From Paraburkholderia aspalathi (lineage in GTDB: Bacteria; Pseudomonadota; Gammaproteobacteria; Burkholderiales; Burkholderiaceae): a DNA stretch of 64,000 nt. A model generated the notes under the pieces. It had not been told where the DNA came from and ran no database searches. It worked only from the letters and a program-made list of their open reading frames with translations. The stretch is from contig NZ_FPBH01000002.1 in the NCBI RefSeq assembly GCF_900116445.1, forward strand, positions 248,001-312,000, given 5' to 3'. Positions 46,724-55,907 of this stretch are shown piece by piece. The first letter of the stretch is position 1. Each line of letters begins with the position of its first letter. The translations under genes were made by a program, and so were the position numbers.

Positions 46724-47340
46724 TTAGGGATTTGGGTTTTCCTTGTTCTGGCTTTGGTGCCTTTCCTTGCATTGTTAGTGGTCTATTAGCGTTCCCCCTG
46801 TGCGGGGGGCACCTACTTTTCTTTGCCGCCGCAAAGAAAAGTAGGCAAAAGAAAGCGGCTAGAAGCCCCTGCTACGCGGGTCCCGCAGCTCGCTCAGGGT
46901 AGTGGTGCATCTGGAATCTGTGTTCGTGCCCGTGCATGCGCTAGTGACAAGGGCGTCATACTTCCGGCGGCGCTGCGCGCGCCGAAGAGCCATTCATAAA
47001 ACCGATCGCTACGTTTGGCATTCACGGACCTCAACCGAAGCCCCTGGTTTCCCATGCAAACCCGTCCGCGACGCACGCAGTGCGGAGTGGGAGCTGATGA
47101 CTCCTTTGTCACTAGCGCGGAATGTGCGAGAGCACGGATTCCAGTCGCACCACTACCCCTAGCAGACCACGGTGCCCACTTAGCATTAGCGGTTTGAGCC
47201 GCTTTCTTTGCTTATCTTTCTTTGCGGCGGCAAAGAAAGTAAGTGCCGCCCCGCACAGGGGCAACGCTAATAGACCACTAACAAATCAAGGAAAGGCACA
47301 AAAGCCAGAACACAGACAAAAAGCGCCGCGCAGGCAAAAA
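46724..47340. repeat. Large inverted-repeat element, copy 2
   Basis: Same element as at 6619-7248. Outer arms run from about 46724 and to about 47310; the core (about 46945-47120) reads in the opposite direction to copy 1. The 24-nt block at 47317-47340 equals 7225-7248 in the same direction. Left flank 46501-46740 is about 72% G+T and right flank 47281-47520 about 73% A+C on the + strand. No real gene lies in 46689-47362. Confidence 0.85.
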
Positions 47341-47362
47341 ACCTAAAATTCAAACCACAATC

Positions 47363-48226
47363 ATGAAATCCAACCCATACAGACCCGCAGCATTCGGTGC
47401 CCTGCTTACAGCAATAACCATCACAACAACAGCGCAGCCCGCCCCAGCCGCAGGCACCCCCAACCCTTACATCCAGATGGAAAAAATCCAGAACACCCGC
47501 GCCCTGGCGGGCATAGCAACAAAAGAAGGCCGGCAAATCCAGCCCGGCCGCCTCTTCCGGAGCGGCAACCCAGCCTTCGCCACACCGGCCGACATCGCCA
47601 AACTCAAGGCGATGCACCTCGACGTCATCCTCGACTTCCGCGCTGAAAGCGAAAAAAAATCCACCGAACAACCCTTCGCCTCCCAATTCCCCTGGCAAGC
47701 CGACCCGGTCCTCGCCGGCAACCTCGCGCCGGAAACCATCATCCCCATGCTCAAGCGCTCGACGCCCACGCAAATGCATCAGTTCATGGTGTCGCTCTAC
47801 CAGCAATTCCCAGGCACCTATCAAGCGCAATTCGCACGCTTCCTCAAGCTCGCCGAAGACAATAAAACCATGCTCTATCACTGCACCGCAGGTAAAGATC
47901 GCACAGGCTTCGCGACAGTCCTGCTGCTGTCGGCCATGGGTGTCGATCGAGCAACGGTGATTGCCGACTACCTGGCGTCGAATCGCTATAACGCCGCAGG
48001 CAACGCACAAGCAACCGCGCAGTTGCAGAAGATCGGCGTCGCGCCCGACGTCCTGGCGCCGCTGCTCGCGGTAGACCCGGATTACATCGGCGCAGCCATG
48101 GAGGTGATCGATCAGCAGTACGGCGGGATGCAGCATTACCTCGTGGATGTGCTGCACGTGAACGTGGAGAAGATCCAGCAGAACTATCTGGAACCGTCGA
48201 CACACGCTGCGACGACGAACCCGTAA
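47363..48226 (+). CDS. Exported tyrosine-protein phosphatase family protein
   Basis: A 287-residue protein with a signal-like N-terminus (AFGALLTAITITTTAQPAPAAG). The P-loop HCTAGKDRTG (Cys near residue 174) and the upstream LDFRAESE general-acid region identify the Y_phosphatase3 family, whose bacterial members dephosphorylate Tyr/Ser or phosphoinositides. The first ~130 nt are A+C rich because of the adjoining repeat. No functional link to the steroid genes is apparent. Confidence 0.87.
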   Translation: MKSNPYRPAAFGALLTAITITTTAQPAPAAGTPNPYIQMEKIQNTRALAGIATKEGRQIQPGRLFRSGNPAFATPADIAKLKAMHLDVILDFRAESEKKSTEQPFASQFPWQADPVLAGNLAPETIIPMLKRSTPTQMHQFMVSLYQQFPGTYQAQFARFLKLAEDNKTMLYHCTAGKDRTGFATVLLLSAMGVDRATVIADYLASNRYNAAGNAQATAQLQKIGVAPDVLAPLLAVDPDYIGAAMEVIDQQYGGMQHYLVDVLHVNVEKIQQNYLEPSTHAATTNP

Positions 48227-48294
48227 GCGCAACAGCCCTTGATTGCCTCAACACTCGCGCTTCACGCCGCGCCCCGTCTGACCTGAAAAACAGA

Positions 48295-48320
48295 ACCCCA
48301 CGCTCCGAAAAACGTGGGGT
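48295..48320. terminator. Hairpin between convergent phosphatase and kshA genes
   Basis: ACCCCACG (48295-48302) pairs with CGTGGGGT (48313-48320). There is no T-run, so it is a weak bidirectional terminator at best. Confidence 0.4.
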
Positions 48321-48366
48321 GCTCAGCAATCTGAAGGCGGTGCATGCACAGCCTTCTCAAACATCT

Positions 48367-49443
48367 TTATCCTTCGAACACGTGCCGCAGCGGCGGCGGC
48401 ACCCCACCCTCACGCACCTTGATCTCCACCACCTTCCTCGCCGTACTCGACGGTCTCACATCCGCGGCATTGAGGTAAAACTGCGAATACCAGTCGCGCA
48501 TCTGATACAGCGGCCCGTCGCCCTCGCACAACAGCGGATTGTCGATTCGCGTCTTGCTGTCCCAGATCGCCACGTCTTCATAGAACGCGGCCTGCGCCTG
48601 CTTCGAATACGCGCGCGCAATCTCCATGTTCTGTTCGTCCGACAAACCCGGCACCTTCTTCACCATCACGCCGTAACGCAGTTCGAAACTGTTCATGTCG
48701 ATCGGTACATGGCAGTTCAGCAGTATCGAATGAATCGGATGCCCGCCGCTCTGCCCCGTCATCTCGGTGATGTGGTACGCGGGACCGAAGTAAGTGGACA
48801 GCGCAATCAACTCGTCGTCACCGAGGCGTTCGCTGCGGCCAACCAGCAGTTGCGTCGCCTTGTGTCCTTCAAACAGATTCGCGAAGTAATCGATCGGCGC
48901 GCCGTGCACGGTTGCGAAGTGCGCCATGTCGGAGATGTTGTCGACCAGTTCACGGCAGTTGGTGCCGATCGTCATCAGGTCGACCACCCAGTCCGACCAT
49001 TCGTCCGAGAAACACGCATCGATGCGGGGAATCGTCACCTCTTCCGACGGCGGATTGCCTTCGGGATCGTGCCAGATGAACAGCAGTTGATTCTGCTCAC
49101 ACGTCTGCCATGTGCCGATCTTCGCTTTCGGCGGGATCCGCTTGCAATACGGAATCGACTGGCAATTGCCGTCGCCGTCCCATTGCCAACCGTGAAACGG
49201 GCACACTAGCGTGTCGCCATCCACGCGGCCGGTGCTCAGATCGCCGCCCATGTGCGGGCAAAAACCGTCGACGACGTTTACGCGCCCTTGTGAATCCATG
49301 AACGCAGCAAGGCGCTGGCCGAAAATGTTCAGCGTGTGCGGCTTGCCGTCCTTGTATTCGCTGGCAAGACCAAGACAGTGCCAGCCGCGTGCATAACGCT
49401 GTACCAGCGGCTGTGATTCGATTTTGTACGGACGTGCGGACAT
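48367..49443 (-). CDS. kshA: 3-ketosteroid 9-alpha-hydroxylase, oxygenase component
   Basis: A 358-residue Rieske oxygenase. The [2Fe-2S] ligands are Cys62, His64, Cys81, His84, spaced as in mycobacterial KshA; the mononuclear iron site is His175/His180 in DMAHFATVH plus probably Asp290 in FYEDVAIW. The downstream run KTRIDNPLL...DGPLYQMRDWYSQFYL closely follows KshA. It hydroxylates C9 of the steroid, which opens ring B together with KstD. It needs a reductase (KshB) not found here. GGAGGAG precedes the ATG. Last gene of the long leftward run. Confidence 0.88.
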   Translation of the reverse strand: MSARPYKIESQPLVQRYARGWHCLGLASEYKDGKPHTLNIFGQRLAAFMDSQGRVNVVDGFCPHMGGDLSTGRVDGDTLVCPFHGWQWDGDGNCQSIPYCKRIPPKAKIGTWQTCEQNQLLFIWHDPEGNPPSEEVTIPRIDACFSDEWSDWVVDLMTIGTNCRELVDNISDMAHFATVHGAPIDYFANLFEGHKATQLLVGRSERLGDDELIALSTYFGPAYHITEMTGQSGGHPIHSILLNCHVPIDMNSFELRYGVMVKKVPGLSDEQNMEIARAYSKQAQAAFYEDVAIWDSKTRIDNPLLCEGDGPLYQMRDWYSQFYLNAADVRPSSTARKVVEIKVREGGVPPPLRHVFEG

Positions 49444-49618
49444 CTCTTATCTCCTCCAATGGAAAAGGCGGCGCTTCTGAATAGCCGCCGTCTTAAGTGT
49501 TCTTGAGACGCGCGCTGACCTTCGCGCTCACGCCCGACAATAAGCGCGACGCACTCCGCCTTCATCGTCCCGACGGACTAGGGACTTCATCTACCCTTAA
49601 GCGCCCTTTCACAGACCC

Positions 49619-52120
49619 TCAGCGCCCCGGATTGCCATGCTCGAGCGCAGCCGCCTCGACGTTGCCGGAAGCCGATGCAGCGCCGCGCACGGGCCCATCC
49701 GGTGCGTTCGGCACGTTCGCCGCTCCCGAGTTTGGCGCCACATCACGCGCGCCGGCACGCCGCTCCGCCCGCTCCACCCCGAGCCATGCCGCCAGCGCCG
49801 GCAACAGGAACACCGCACCGAACAGATTGACGAGGAACATGAAGGCAAGCAGCACGCCCATATCCACCTGGAACTTGAGTGCGGAAAACGCCCACGTCCC
49901 CACGCCGATGAACATCGTCACCGCGGTAAACAAGGCTGCGGTGCCGCGTTGGCGCATCGCCGCTGCGAACGCTTCGGGCAACGTGGCGCCGCCGCGCACC
50001 TCATGCTGCAAGCGTTCGTACAGGTAGATGCCATAGTCGACGCCCACCCCCACGCCCAGCGTAATCACCGGCAACGTAGCGACCTTCAGGCCGATGCCGA
50101 GCCATGCCATCACCGCGTTGCACAAAATCGATACCACTGTCAGCGGCACCACGATGCACAACACCGCGCGCCACGAACGGAACGTCACGAAGCACAGCAA
50201 CGCGATCGCACCAAAAATCGACAACAGCATCGCCACTTCGGCCTCGCCGACCGCTTCGTTGGTCGCCGCCATCACGCCGACATTGCCGCCCGCAAGCCGG
50301 AACGCAATATTCGGCGTGTGATCTTCCGCGGCCAGCCGTTTGATTTCATCGACGATATGCGCGATCGTCTTGCCCTCGTGATCGGTGGTGTAGATCAACA
50401 CCTGAATCGCCTGGCAGTTCTCGGTGTTCATGCCGTTGTCCGGATCGAACGCACTTGCGCCTTGCGTGAGACCGTCGCTCGAACGCGGCAACGCGCCCCA
50501 GCGCGGATTGCCTTCGTTAAAGGCGGCAATCGAAATCTTCGCGAGCGAAGGCACGCTCACCACCGACTGCACGCCCGCCACGCCGCGCATCTCCATCTCG
50601 AAGCGCTCGATCGCGCTCATCACCGGATAGTGCAGACAGGCATCGTCGAAACCGGTCGTCTCGACGATCACGGCGAGCGCATCCACGCCGATGTTGTACT
50701 GGCTCGTGATCCGCGCGTTGTCGAGGTTGTAGCGCGAGGTGCTGCGCAACTCGGGCGCGCCGGCGCCGATGTCGCCGATCTGCAGATTGCGCGACTCCTT
50801 CGCGCCGAACGCCAGCAACAGCAGTGCGATCACGAACACGCCAAGCGCCGGCGCTGGGCGCGCAAACATCGCAAAACGCGTCCACAGGCGGCTGCCGCCT
50901 TGCGCTGCACGGCTCTGTGCACGCGCCAGCGTGCCGGCCTCCAGCCGCGTGTACGACAACAGGATCGGCAGAAACACCTTGTTGGTGACGATCATCAGCA
51001 GCACGCCGAGGCACGCCGTGACACCCAGCTCACGCACGATCTCGATCTGGATGCGCATGATCACCATGAAGCCGAGCGCATTCGTCAACAACGCAACTGT
51101 GCCTGGCACGAACAGCTTGCGAAACGCGTCGCGTGCCGCATCGGTCGAGGACATGCCGGCGACCAGCGCCTGCTTCCACGCATTGGTCATCTGCACGGCA
51201 TGCGAGACGCCGATCGAGAAAATCAGGAACGGAACGAGGATCGACATCGGATCGATGCCGAGGCCGAGAATCGGCAACGCGCCGAGCAGCCACACCACCG
51301 GCAGCAACGCCACGAACAGCGCGAGCACCGTGGTCTTTGCCGAACGCGTATAAGCAAACAGCAGCGCGGCGGTAATCAGAAACGCGAGCGCGAAGAAACC
51401 GATCACGCCGCTGATCCCCGCCTCCACATCCCCCACCAGTTTCGCAAAGCCGATGATGTCGACCTCGACATCCTGTTTCGAATAGCGCGCGCGGATCTGT
51501 TCGAGTTGGCGTGCAACCGCACCGTAATCCAGATGCTTGCCGGTGACGGGATCGGTCTCGCGCAACTCCGCGCGAATCAGCGCGGAATGCAGGTCATTGC
51601 CGACCAGCCTGCCGATCTGCCCGGAACGCGCGACATTGCGGCGCACTTTGGCAAGGTCGTCGGGATTGGCGCTGCTGAACTGGCCGGGGACAACCACGTC
51701 GCCACGAAAACCCGCTTCGGTGACCTCCGTATAACGCACGTTCGGCGTGAACAGCGAGAACACGCGCGAGCGATTCACGCCGGGAATGAAGAACACATCA
51801 TCGGTCGCGTGACGCAGGTCGTCCATGAACGCCTGGTTGTAGATGTCGCCGTGGCCCTTCCAGCGCAGACTCACGAGAATCGTGTTCGCGCCCGGAAAGG
51901 CGCTCGCATAGTGGTTGAACACCTGCATATACGGGTGCTGCATCGGGATCATCTTGTTGAACCCGGGGTCGAGCCGCAAGCGCGTCGCGGAACAACCCAG
52001 TGCGACGGTCACCGCGAGGCACAGCGTCAGCAGGATGCGCCGCTGCCGCATGATGGCGTCGGCACAACGCTCGACAAAACGCGCAAGGCAGGACGAAGAA
52101 GGACGGGACGATACATTCAT
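49619..52120 (-). CDS. MMPL/RND-family transporter
   Basis: An 833-residue inner-membrane protein starting at ATG 52120 (12 nt after an alternative GTG). Architecture: one N-terminal helix (about 28-46), a large periplasmic loop, a bundle of five or six helices (about 230-420), a second periplasmic loop, and a final bundle (about 640-800): the hopanoid/MmpL-type RND layout. The C-terminal tail is low complexity. It lies inside the steroid operon, 97 nt after a YCF48-like gene and before kshA. I infer proton-driven movement of a hydrophobic steroid-related compound together with DUF1302, DUF1329 and the YCF48-like protein; direction is not evident. Confidence 0.88.
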   Translation of the reverse strand: MNVSSRPSSSCLARFVERCADAIMRQRRILLTLCLAVTVALGCSATRLRLDPGFNKMIPMQHPYMQVFNHYASAFPGANTILVSLRWKGHGDIYNQAFMDDLRHATDDVFFIPGVNRSRVFSLFTPNVRYTEVTEAGFRGDVVVPGQFSSANPDDLAKVRRNVARSGQIGRLVGNDLHSALIRAELRETDPVTGKHLDYGAVARQLEQIRARYSKQDVEVDIIGFAKLVGDVEAGISGVIGFFALAFLITAALLFAYTRSAKTTVLALFVALLPVVWLLGALPILGLGIDPMSILVPFLIFSIGVSHAVQMTNAWKQALVAGMSSTDAARDAFRKLFVPGTVALLTNALGFMVIMRIQIEIVRELGVTACLGVLLMIVTNKVFLPILLSYTRLEAGTLARAQSRAAQGGSRLWTRFAMFARPAPALGVFVIALLLLAFGAKESRNLQIGDIGAGAPELRSTSRYNLDNARITSQYNIGVDALAVIVETTGFDDACLHYPVMSAIERFEMEMRGVAGVQSVVSVPSLAKISIAAFNEGNPRWGALPRSSDGLTQGASAFDPDNGMNTENCQAIQVLIYTTDHEGKTIAHIVDEIKRLAAEDHTPNIAFRLAGGNVGVMAATNEAVGEAEVAMLLSIFGAIALLCFVTFRSWRAVLCIVVPLTVVSILCNAVMAWLGIGLKVATLPVITLGVGVGVDYGIYLYERLQHEVRGGATLPEAFAAAMRQRGTAALFTAVTMFIGVGTWAFSALKFQVDMGVLLAFMFLVNLFGAVFLLPALAAWLGVERAERRAGARDVAPNSGAANVPNAPDGPVRGAASASGNVEAAALEHGNPGR

Positions 52121-52217
52121 GATGCGTCTCACTGCAAGGCAACGGGGAGCGCGGCGGGCGTGGCTAACCGGTGGCCGGCGAGCGCGCTATGGAGTGTCGG
52201 CGAACCAAGCCGCGCGT

Positions 52218-53228
52218 TCAGGAAGGTGATGCGCCTGGCGTAACAGGCGGAGACGCAAGCGGCGTTCGGACTGCGGGCAATACCGGCAGCAACGCGATAC
52301 CCGCTTCGCCACCCAACGCAAGCTCGCCATGCCCGGCGTCGACCACGGTCGCGAGGCTCTGCACGCCACCCACCTTGCGTACCGCGAAGCTCTGCCCGTT
52401 ATCGCGCGAGGTGACGATCGCGCCGCCCTGGCCGACCAGCACGAGTTCGCCGTCGGCGAGTTGCGCCGCGCCGAAGTACGAGGTGCCGATGCGGCTATCG
52501 ATGTGTGTCCACGTGTCGCCCTGATCGCTGCTGCGCAGCACATTGCCGCGCATGCCGTAGGCGAGCCAGTCACCGTCGGCCAGTTTCAGCACGCCGAATA
52601 GCGAACCCTGATAGGGCACGGGACGCTTCTCCCAGCTCGCGCCGTTGTCGGTCGAGCGCAGCAGCGTGCCGGTTTCGCCGGCAATCATCAGACGGCCGCT
52701 TGCATCGCCGGCAATCGCATTCAGGTGACGATCGTCGGCGGGCGTTTTTTGTTGGGCCCAGGTGGCGCCCGCGTCGTGCGAGACCAACAATTGGCCGAAG
52801 CTGCCGCTCGCGAACACCAGTCCGCTTGCGTTGCCCCACACGGACAGCAGCGGGTCCGAATGCTGGCGATCGAAGCGCACTTCGCTCCAGTGCGCGCCGC
52901 CATCGACGGTACGCACGATCCAGCCGTCATGTCCCACCGCGATGCCAATACGCGGCGAGATGAAGAACACCTGCGTGAGTGCCGACGCCTCGTCGGACGC
53001 CATCGCGGCGCGTCGCCATGAAGCGCCTGCATCGTCGCTCAGGAGGATCACGCCGCGCTCGCCCACCGCGACGAGCCGTGTGCCGGCTTTGGCCAGTCCG
53101 TTGATCTGCAGGCGATCGGCCTGAATGCTGGTCGCCGCGAAGGCCGGCACCGGGCGAGGCGAAAACGCAAACAGCGCCGCGCCCAGTACGGCCGCTGAGA
53201 GCAGCAGGCCAGGTAGTGTCGATTTCAT
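52218..53228 (-). CDS. YCF48-related exported beta-propeller protein
   Basis: A 336-residue protein with a signal peptide (LPGLLLSAAVLGAALFAF). The mature part has at least five repeats of the SxDxGxxW type (DDAGASW, DGGAHW, HDAGATW, DNGASW, DQGDTW), the BNR/YCF48 signature of a beta-propeller. AGGAGA lies upstream of the ATG. Such proteins often accompany MMPL transporters in catabolic islands and may act as a periplasmic assembly or binding partner. Confidence 0.85.
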   Translation of the reverse strand: MKSTLPGLLLSAAVLGAALFAFSPRPVPAFAATSIQADRLQINGLAKAGTRLVAVGERGVILLSDDAGASWRRAAMASDEASALTQVFFISPRIGIAVGHDGWIVRTVDGGAHWSEVRFDRQHSDPLLSVWGNASGLVFASGSFGQLLVSHDAGATWAQQKTPADDRHLNAIAGDASGRLMIAGETGTLLRSTDNGASWEKRPVPYQGSLFGVLKLADGDWLAYGMRGNVLRSSDQGDTWTHIDSRIGTSYFGAAQLADGELVLVGQGGAIVTSRDNGQSFAVRKVGGVQSLATVVDAGHGELALGGEAGIALLPVLPAVRTPLASPPVTPGASPS

Positions 53229-53248
53229 TTTTTGTCTCCTGTCGACAA

Positions 53249-53339
53249 GAGTTGGCGCTTTAACGTGTCGACCAGAGTTCGCGCTTTAGCGCGTTACTCA
53301 GGTCCCATGCAGAGCACTTACTCTGGTCCCATGCAAAGC
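53249..53339. repeat. Short palindromic intergenic repeat, copy B, with partial duplications
   Basis: Hairpin 53272-53302 (GAGT-T-CGCGCT-TT-AGCGCG-TT-ACTC) with tail GGTCCCATGCAGAG matches the element at 39554. The tail region recurs at about 53318-53339, and a degenerate 5' half lies from about 53249. It sits between the thiolase and YCF48-like genes, where it may act as a processing or attenuation point. Confidence 0.55.
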
Positions 53340-53351
53340 TCCGACCGCGGT

Positions 53352-54557
53352 CTACGCCGCTGTTTCGAAGAGTGCCGCGGCGCCCATTCCGCCGCCGACG
53401 CACATTGTCACGACGACATAGCGCACACCGCGCCGCCGCGCTTCGAGCAAACCGTGCATCGTCATGCGGGTGCCGGACATACCGAACGGATGGCCGACCG
53501 AAATAGCGCCGCCGTTCACGTTCAGACGATCGGCCGGAATATGCAGCTGATCGCGGCAGTAAATGACCTGACACGCGAACGCCTCATTCATCTCCCACAG
53601 GCCGATGTCGTTTACCGTCAGCCGATGACGCGCCAGCAGTTTCGGCACCGCGAGCGCCGGACCGATGCCCATTTCGTCGGCGTCGCAGCCCGCCACCGCC
53701 ATGCCGCGATAGATACCGAGCGGTTTCAAACCACGCTGATTCGCCTCCGTTGCGCTCATCACGACCACCGCTGCTGCGCCGTCGGACAGTTGCGACGCAT
53801 TGCCCGCAGTAATGAATTCTCCCAGCGCGACCGCCTCACCACCGCTCCAGACCGGTTTCAGCGCAGCCAGACTGGCCGCGCTGGTATCCGCGCGATTGCA
53901 TTCGTCGCGCGTGGCCCGCACGCTTTCGTGGCCAAGCGGCTTGCCTTCCTTGTCGAACAGCGCGCGTTGCGCATCGAACGGCACGATCTCTTCCTCGAAG
54001 CGCCCCGCCGCTTGCGCTGCGGCCGTGCGCTGTTGGCTCGTCAGTGCGTATTCATCCTGCGCCGCACGCGAGATTCCATAACGACGCGAGACGATTTCCG
54101 CCGTTTCGATCATCGCCATGTACGCAGCCGGCTGATGCGCGAGCACCGCGTCCGAGCGTACCCGGTACGCATTCTTGTGCTTGTTCTGCGTCAGCGTGAT
54201 CGACTCGACGCCGCCCGCCACCACGATCCGCGCGTCGCCGCACAGAATGTTCTGCGCGGCCGTCGCGATTGTCATCAAGCCCGATGAACACATCCGGTCC
54301 ATCGCCATGCCCGGCACCGAAGCAGGCAAGCCCGCCGCAGCCGCCGAAAGCCGGCCGATGTTGTAGCCCTGGGTACCTTGCTGCGCGGCGCAGCCCATCA
54401 GCACGTCGTCGATATCAGTGGGATCGAGTTGCGCGCGTTCGACCGCGGCCCGCACCACATGGCCGCCGAGTGCGGGCGCGTCGGTGTCGTTGAACACGCC
54501 GCGATACGCTTTGCCGATCGGTGTGCGTGCAACCGAGACGATGACCGCTTCGTTCAT
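53352..54557 (-). CDS. Acetyl-CoA acetyltransferase family thiolase
   Basis: A 401-residue thiolase: acyl-accepting Cys90 in RMCSSG, His356 in GHPFGMSG and Cys386 in [14 protein letters not shown] lies before the ATG, 40 nt after the MaoC-like gene. It is not close to FadA5 or FadA6, so its place in the pathway is open; side-chain or ring C/D thiolysis are both possible. It precedes the transporter genes in the leftward run. Confidence 0.88.
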   Translation of the reverse strand: MNEAVIVSVARTPIGKAYRGVFNDTDAPALGGHVVRAAVERAQLDPTDIDDVLMGCAAQQGTQGYNIGRLSAAAAGLPASVPGMAMDRMCSSGLMTIATAAQNILCGDARIVVAGGVESITLTQNKHKNAYRVRSDAVLAHQPAAYMAMIETAEIVSRRYGISRAAQDEYALTSQQRTAAAQAAGRFEEEIVPFDAQRALFDKEGKPLGHESVRATRDECNRADTSAASLAALKPVWSGGEAVALGEFITAGNASQLSDGAAAVVVMSATEANQRGLKPLGIYRGMAVAGCDADEMGIGPALAVPKLLARHRLTVNDIGLWEMNEAFACQVIYCRDQLHIPADRLNVNGGAISVGHPFGMSGTRMTMHGLLEARRRGVRYVVVTMCVGGGMGAAALFETAA

Positions 54558-54597
54558 GAACTATTCCTCTACGGGTTCTACAGCTTTCTTCGGATTT

Positions 54598-55104
54598 CTA
54601 CAGGTAGTAGCGGCTGATGGTGTCGGCCACGCAACCGGGTTTGGTCTCACCATCGATTTCCACGGTCACGCGAATCCACGCCTGCACGCCGCCCTCGATC
54701 GCTTCAGCGCGCAGCAACTGACCGACGCCTCGAATGCGTGCACCGGCTCGCACGGGCGCGGGGAAGCGGATCTTGTCGCAGCCGTAATTGACGCCGAGCC
54801 GCGCGCCGTCGATACGTACAATCTGCGGCAGAAAGAAATTGACGAGCGAGAGGGTCAGGAAGCCGTGGGCGATACAGCCGCCGAACGGACCTTGTTGCGC
54901 GCGTTCGGCATCGACATGGACCCATTGATGATCGAGTGTGGCGTCCGCGAACAGCGCGATGCGCGCCTGCTCGACCTGCATCCACGCGCTTTCACCGAGC
55001 CGCTCGCCGACCGCGGCGACCAGCTCGTCCGGATGAGCGAACACGCGAACCGGCTGCGGGTTGCCGCGAACTTCAGCCCGCATTTCAGTCACGAGGCTAT
55101 CCAT
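54598..55104 (-). CDS. MaoC-like hydratase/dehydratase
   Basis: A 168-residue single hot-dog-domain protein starting at ATG 55104, overlapping the ipdF stop by one base (TGATG). The hydratase-2 motif is seen as FADATLDHQWVH ... GGCIAHG with catalytic Asp/His. It should hydrate an enoyl-CoA. Together with the acyl-CoA dehydrogenases it can complete a beta-oxidation turn on a steroid-derived CoA ester. Confidence 0.85.
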   Translation of the reverse strand: MDSLVTEMRAEVRGNPQPVRVFAHPDELVAAVGERLGESAWMQVEQARIALFADATLDHQWVHVDAERAQQGPFGGCIAHGFLTLSLVNFFLPQIVRIDGARLGVNYGCDKIRFPAPVRAGARIRGVGQLLRAEAIEGGVQAWIRVTVEIDGETKPGCVADTISRYYL

Positions 55105-55907
55105 CACGCGTGCTGACTGCTGACCGACAGCACTTCGCCGGTCATATACGACGCGTAGTCGCTTGCCAGAAAGACCATCACGTTCGCTACCTCCCACACT
55201 TCGGCGGCGCGTCCGAATGCTTCACGCGACGCCAGTTGATCGAGCAGATCGGCCGAAGCCGACTTCTTCAGAAAATCGTGCAGCGCAATACTCGGCGCCA
55301 CCGCGTTGATGCGCACACCGTACGGCGCGGCTTCGAGCGCGGCGCAGCGCGTCAGCGCCATCACGCCGGCCTTCGCCGCCGCGTAATGCGCCTGTTCCGC
55401 CTGCGCCCGCCAGCCGAGCACCGATGCGTTATTCACGATCACGCCACGGCCACGCTGCTGCATGTGCGGCAACATCGCCCGCGTCATCCGGAAGGTGCCG
55501 GTGAGGCTAATGTCGATCACCCGCGACCATTCGGCATCGTCCATTTCGACGATGCGACGCGCGCCGCCGAGCCCGGCGTTGTTGATCAGTACGTCGACGC
55601 CTTGCATCCTGTCCTCGGCGTCCGCGACCAGCGCGCGTACGTCATCTTCCACTGAGACGTTGCACAGACGGCCGTAAACCTTTTGCAAACCCGTTTCCGC
55701 ACGCAAGGTTTCGACTGCCTGCGCGAGGCGCCGCTCGTGGATGTCGGAGATGAAGAGCGCGCGGCAGCCTTCTTCCGCGCAGCGTTTGGCGGCGGCGAAA
55801 CCGATACCTACACCGGCGGCCGCTGTAATCAGCACAGATTTGCCAGCCAGCAGTTGATGACCCGGCACGTAGGCAGGCGCGGTCCGCACCGTTTGGGATT
55901 CGTTCAT
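55104..55907 (-). CDS. ipdF: IpdF-type SDR of HIP degradation
   Basis: A 267-residue SDR. The cofactor motif is the unusual ITAAAGVGIG rather than TGxxxGIG, and the segment VIVNNASVLGWRAQ followed by HYAAAKAGVMALTRC closely recalls IpdF (Rv3559c) of Mycobacterium tuberculosis, which oxidises a hydroxyl on the HIP-CoA ring. The downstream gene order ipdF-fadE30 also matches mycobacteria. Overlaps both neighbours (1 nt with maoC-like, 4 nt with fadE30), so translation is coupled. Confidence 0.85.
   Translation of the reverse strand: MNESQTVRTAPAYVPGHQLLAGKSVLITAAAGVGIGFAAAKRCAEEGCRALFISDIHERRLAQAVETLRAETGLQKVYGRLCNVSVEDDVRALVADAEDRMQGVDVLINNAGLGGARRIVEMDDAEWSRVIDISLTGTFRMTRAMLPHMQQRGRGVIVNNASVLGWRAQAEQAHYAAAKAGVMALTRCAALEAAPYGVRINAVAPSIALHDFLKKSASADLLDQLASREAFGRAAEVWEVANVMVFLASDYASYMTGEVLSVSSQHA

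Noticed and set aside
49637..52243. 868-codon + strand frame across the MMPL gene
   Set aside because: The minus-strand product has clear RND topology; the + frame is His/Arg/Gln-rich with no domain.
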